A stretch of 64,000 nt of DNA from Sipunculus nudus (lineage: Eukaryota; Annelida; Sipuncula; Golfingiida; Sipunculidae). The DNA lies in the NCBI GenBank assembly GCA_026874595.1, contig CM049306.1:60952019-61016018 (forward strand), read 5' to 3'. The notes below the pieces were generated by a model. The model was not told the origin of the DNA, did not search any database, and saw only the letters and a program-made list of their open reading frames with translations. Both the position numbers and the translations under genes were made by a program. Numbering within the stretch: the first letter of the stretch is position 1; the number at the start of each line of letters is the position of its first letter. Shown piece by piece: positions 62,301-64,000 of the stretch.

Positions 62301-63621
62301 GCATATAAAATTACGTTTATGCGGACCTGACAATTTATTTCCTGTAAGTTTTATGCCGCAATAACTGACTAAAATTCAACTTGCCAACAAAAAGGGACGT
62401 AGCGTCTGGGTCATGAGCTCAAATGTGTGGAAATATGCGGCACAGTTATAACGTTATGCATAGGCAAACTATTTTACTAGATAATTCTTTACCCACTATT
62501 GCGCCTTATTTTCCTTACATGTAATGTATGACTCAAACTTCCATGATCATCTTTGTGATAGGACTGTTCGAGGAGCGGGTATCGTCAAGCCATTGTCAAC
62601 ATTCTGAAGTTTCACGGTGATTGAGGTTTTCGACCAGGTATCTCCTCTAGTGCTCACAAAACCTCCAGCTTTTCGTTTACCCTTACAGGGGATTTCCAGT
62701 CGTAAGCAAGGTTTACAGCTCGTGCTTCATATCATCCCAGTGAAATGTCACCGAGGTATAAACTGCGGTCTTTCAAAGGCCAGGAGTTCAATATGTTTGA
62801 CATGTGATCGCAAACATTGCCTTTGATAATGTATAAAGAAATGCAATGATCTTAATTACCGTGGTATCTTAAGACGTTAATTTGCTAAGTGACGGGGAGT
62901 GACCCTCATGCATCACTACACTTGCCTGCAGCACACGTGGGAGATGTGATGGTTTGATACGCCTGACCGAATACAGGCTTTGCCTCGTTGATTGAAAAGC
63001 ATGACAATAAACGGGATTATGACAATCTTCCATGATATTAAACGGTCAGATTTACTATTGTTTATATAGGAAATGGTTTGGGAATTCAGATTTTTGTGAC
63101 AACAAACAGGATTTTCTATTAACCAATATGACACACAATGGGCTTGACTGTATATAGATAACAGAACTATCACAAATGCATTGAATGAACACATTACATG
63201 ATTAAAGAATTCACAAAATCAACTGATGTAAATGTATAAACACTTAAACAAATTTTGCTAGTCACAATACACATCAATCATGGCACAAAATATGTATGTA
63301 TAATAAATATATCACATTTATGCTCCTCATAATGACTTCATTATAAGCATTTTACAATAAACATAGTTAGGCAGTATGAAATTGGTACTTCATAGTACAG
63401 CTTTTCATGTATATCATGAATATCAGGATACAATATCATGAGTGATGATTTTCAATATTGCATTTCAATACCATCTACATTCCAGTATTCACTTTTATTT
63501 TTGCCTGTAAGACCTATGACCTCACCTTTTCCTGTTACAGTTTGGGCAATGGCATTCCTCCATGTTAGGCTTGGTACCTTGCAGGATGTGCCTCATTGTC
63601 TCCTTGAACTGGACTTCGAAG
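49956..63621 (-). CDS. FAM193A: FAM193A-like protein, last ten coding exons (5' end outside window)
   Basis: About 1148 residues are read in one continuous frame across ten exons, all phases agreeing. Diagnostic parts: five CxCxxC motifs (CHCPNC, CPCDEC, CDCTHC, CQCHAC, CDCCYC); YTEMRDKLRLRLKKK; an acidic/proline stretch followed by KDPLGGLSIDEIVQYING and STKAAKRARQKQRK; lysine-rich nuclear-localisation-like stretches; and a C-terminus DEIFMPKYTLDLE, ERELEEFKRFCFDS matching the FAM193 C-terminal domain. Human FAM193A has been reported as a positive regulator of p53 activity; nothing here tests that. The protein is otherwise low complexity (S, T, N, H, Q) and probably largely disordered and nuclear. 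Upstream exons must lie beyond 64000, since the first exon seen enters in phase 2. Confidence 0.9.
50458..50542 (-). CDS. FAM193A: FAM193A-like exon I (start of C-terminal domain)
   Basis: DEIFMPKYTLDLENGDLDES, then ERELEEFKR: the acidic half of the FAM193 C-terminal domain. Phase 1 to 2; donor CG|GTAAGC. Confidence 0.9.
50543..51315 (-). other. FAM193A-like intron H-I
   Basis: AT-rich; nothing recognised. Confidence 0.75.
51316..51376 (-). CDS. FAM193A: FAM193A-like exon H
   Basis: TTSKKKNKKKNKAQDDLSSV plus one base: a strongly basic tract then an acidic turn. Acceptor TTTTTGTAG, donor TTG|GTAAGA. Confidence 0.86.
51792..52754 (-). CDS. FAM193A: FAM193A-like exon G (321 codons)
   Basis: AEEKAKKGQETKNANVKETP opens the exon after TATTTCAG. 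It is S/T/H/Q/K-rich with several basic clusters (SRKKKTKQKKV, QKKNQKRGRQSP, SSKKKGRNG) that look like nuclear-localisation signals. Ends in phase 0 at VEQ|GTGAAT. Confidence 0.88.
53294..53350. repeat. (TA)n microsatellite
   Basis: Nearly pure TA run about 100 bp past the GC donor, in intron F-G. Confidence 0.95.
53450..53659 (-). CDS. FAM193A: FAM193A-like exon F
   Basis: 70 codons: NELKTTDDDKVVEPPPEEPK, then the conserved KDPLGGLSIDEIVQYINGGE and TKAAKRARQKQRK. The donor is AAAG|GCAAGT, a GC-type site; the next exon continues in frame (AEEKAKKGQE). Confidence 0.88.
54440..55180 (+). repeat. About 142-bp tandem repeat with TGACCT half-sites
   Basis: CTTTTTCAAGAAGT or close variants end at 54600, 54745, 54880 and 55026. 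Units share GTGACCTTTGACCTCAAAAT, GATGAAAGGTTTTGGTCAAA and GGTTTGGCTTTCAATTGGTC. Confidence 0.88.
55772..56010 (+). repeat. 32-bp minisatellite interrupted by a 23-24-bp minisatellite
   Basis: CTGAGTGAACTCTTGACCTG then CACCTGGCTAGA repeats about four times. It is split by four units of ATGAGGTGATCACATGCTAC-like sequence, each with the palindrome TGATCA. Confidence 0.85.
56640..57420 (+). repeat. 177-bp tandem repeat in the FAM193A-like intron
   Basis: CAGCTTCCCATAA recurs at 56708, 56885, 57062 and 57241. Each unit includes CCATTTGAACAAACTTGA, GGATAATTAATGTGTGAGAT and TTTGGCCCAGTGGTTTTTG. More diverged members lie near 56090 and 57550. Confidence 0.88.
58308..58379 (-). CDS. FAM193A: FAM193A-like exon E
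   Basis: 24 codons, PPVAPTSKNYTEMRDKLRLR, then LKKK, between TTATTTTACAG and AAG|GTAGGC. A small basic-helix exon. Confidence 0.87.
59088..60440 (-). CDS. FAM193A: FAM193A-like large exon D (451 codons)
   Basis: Opens TKLEENQCQCHACLQQSG (motif 4) and closes GKYCDCCYCEVFGHSN (motif 5). Between them lie about 400 residues rich in H, N, S, T and P with repeated threonine runs, probably disordered. Contains the helical peptide RFTTEMLRSAAALKEEAVRA. Both ends in phase 0. Confidence 0.92.
60991..61246 (-). CDS. FAM193A: FAM193A-like exon C
   Basis: Acidic run (DSDDETSEDEDDEDG), then GCDCTHCSQKAKVEQ (motif 3). Phase 2 to 0; donor CAG|GTAGAA. Confidence 0.87.
61643..61885 (-). CDS. FAM193A: FAM193A-like exon B
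   Basis: Begins R-CPCDECTISHMITCG (CxCxxC motif 2, four residues after motif 1), then a serine-rich stretch and PERLALPFEDCQETFE. Ends in phase 2 at the donor GA|GTATGT. Confidence 0.87.
61886..63525 (-). other. FAM193A-like intron A-B
   Basis: Holds a pogo/mariner-like TIR element (62109-63149); the remainder is AT-rich with nothing recognised. Confidence 0.8.
62107..63151. mobile_element. Tc1/mariner (pogo-like) non-autonomous element, 1041 bp
   Basis: CAGTCAAGCCC at 62109-62119 is mirrored by GGGCTTGACTG at 63139-63149, and TA flanks both ends. TA target duplications with CAG termini fit Tc1/mariner, especially pogo/Tigger-like, elements. Beyond 11 perfect bases the TIRs share TTATTGTCAT/TTGTGTGTCAT-like sequence. 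Only short ORFs lie inside. Confidence 0.68.
63526..63621 (-). CDS. FAM193A: FAM193A-like exon A (first seen)
   Basis: After TTTGCTTAG: FEVQFKETMRHILQG, TKPNMEECHCPNCNRK. Donor AAAAG|GTGAGG. Contains CxCxxC motif 1. The region 63622-64000 has no further exon that I can recognise. Confidence 0.85.
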
Positions 63622-64000
63622 CTAAGCAAAGAAAACAAAATGTTAGTATCAAAACACTTAGTCAAAGTGGGGTCATTTGCACATTGAGTATATGTTTCCC
63701 TGGTATAATTTGTCTTCCTGCTCACAACTGAAAGCTTATATAATCTATTAGTAAATGTAGTGTAGCTGAATCTCTCTAAATTGTTTTCAACAAAGCATTC
63801 AGAGATATCAATGCGAATCACTTATAGTATGCATTCATTTTTTATTCTCTTCTCATCTTTGGAGGAATTCCCTTTCAGCTAACATAAAATACATGTCCTC
63901 CCAAAGAATTACAAGTTCACAGCTCTTATAAGAGAGAATATTTAGACCAGGCTAGCTTTTTTATCTAGTAACAATACATGGCTTAACTGCATGGCTTTGA

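Noticed and set aside
53704-63994. 17-bp identical words (CATGGCTTAACTGCATG) near 53706 and 63978
   Set aside because: The flanks do not align, so there is no evidence for a longer shared repeat or a functional pair.

Overview
This is eukaryotic DNA: AT-rich, intron-split genes with GT-AG junctions, many microsatellites, and dense dispersed and tandem repeats. A degraded tRNA-type SINE, LINE remnants, short TIR elements and repeat tails of the type 'gacggacagacagatggatgacggac' resemble molluscan or other lophotrochozoan genomes. That assignment is an inference from repeat style; no species is claimed.

Layout. (1) 1-6628, minus strand: I read a 17-codon exon beginning MGVGQS as the first coding exon of an STK32-type (YANK) kinase. 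The rest of that gene lies beyond the left edge, and 1-6576 is its first intron, carrying a LINE 3' end and two TIR elements. (2) 6629-7719: a head-to-head intergenic block whose right half is CpG-rich, a candidate bidirectional promoter. (3) 7720-23116, plus strand: an LRRC27-like gene in 11 recognised coding exons (about 507 residues, four leucine-rich repeats, then a long charged coiled coil). STK32C and LRRC27 are head-to-head neighbours in human 10q26.3, so the arrangement supports both calls. (4) 24-49.5 kb: gene-poor DNA between two convergent genes. It holds an 8.59-kb hAT-type element with a perfect 8-bp target duplication, about 150-bp tandem repeats carrying nuclear-receptor-like palindromes, a retrotransposon endonuclease remnant, a 6.8-kb array of a 64-bp satellite with a 1600-bp higher-order duplication, and a 41-bp minisatellite. 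(5) 49956-63621, minus strand: the last ten coding exons (about 1148 residues) of a FAM193A-like gene, including five CxCxxC motifs and a GC-AG intron. Its 5' end lies beyond the right edge. Its introns carry tandem repeats and a pogo/mariner-like TIR element.

Exon phases were checked by hand and agree everywhere except between LRRC27 exons 10 and 11, where a short exon is probably missing from my model. No bacterial-type operon, CRISPR array, rRNA or intact tRNA was seen. The most interesting material is the conserved STK32-LRRC27 pairing, the CxCxxC ladder in the FAM193A-like protein, the hAT element with a reconstructable empty site, and the satellite with its higher-order structure.
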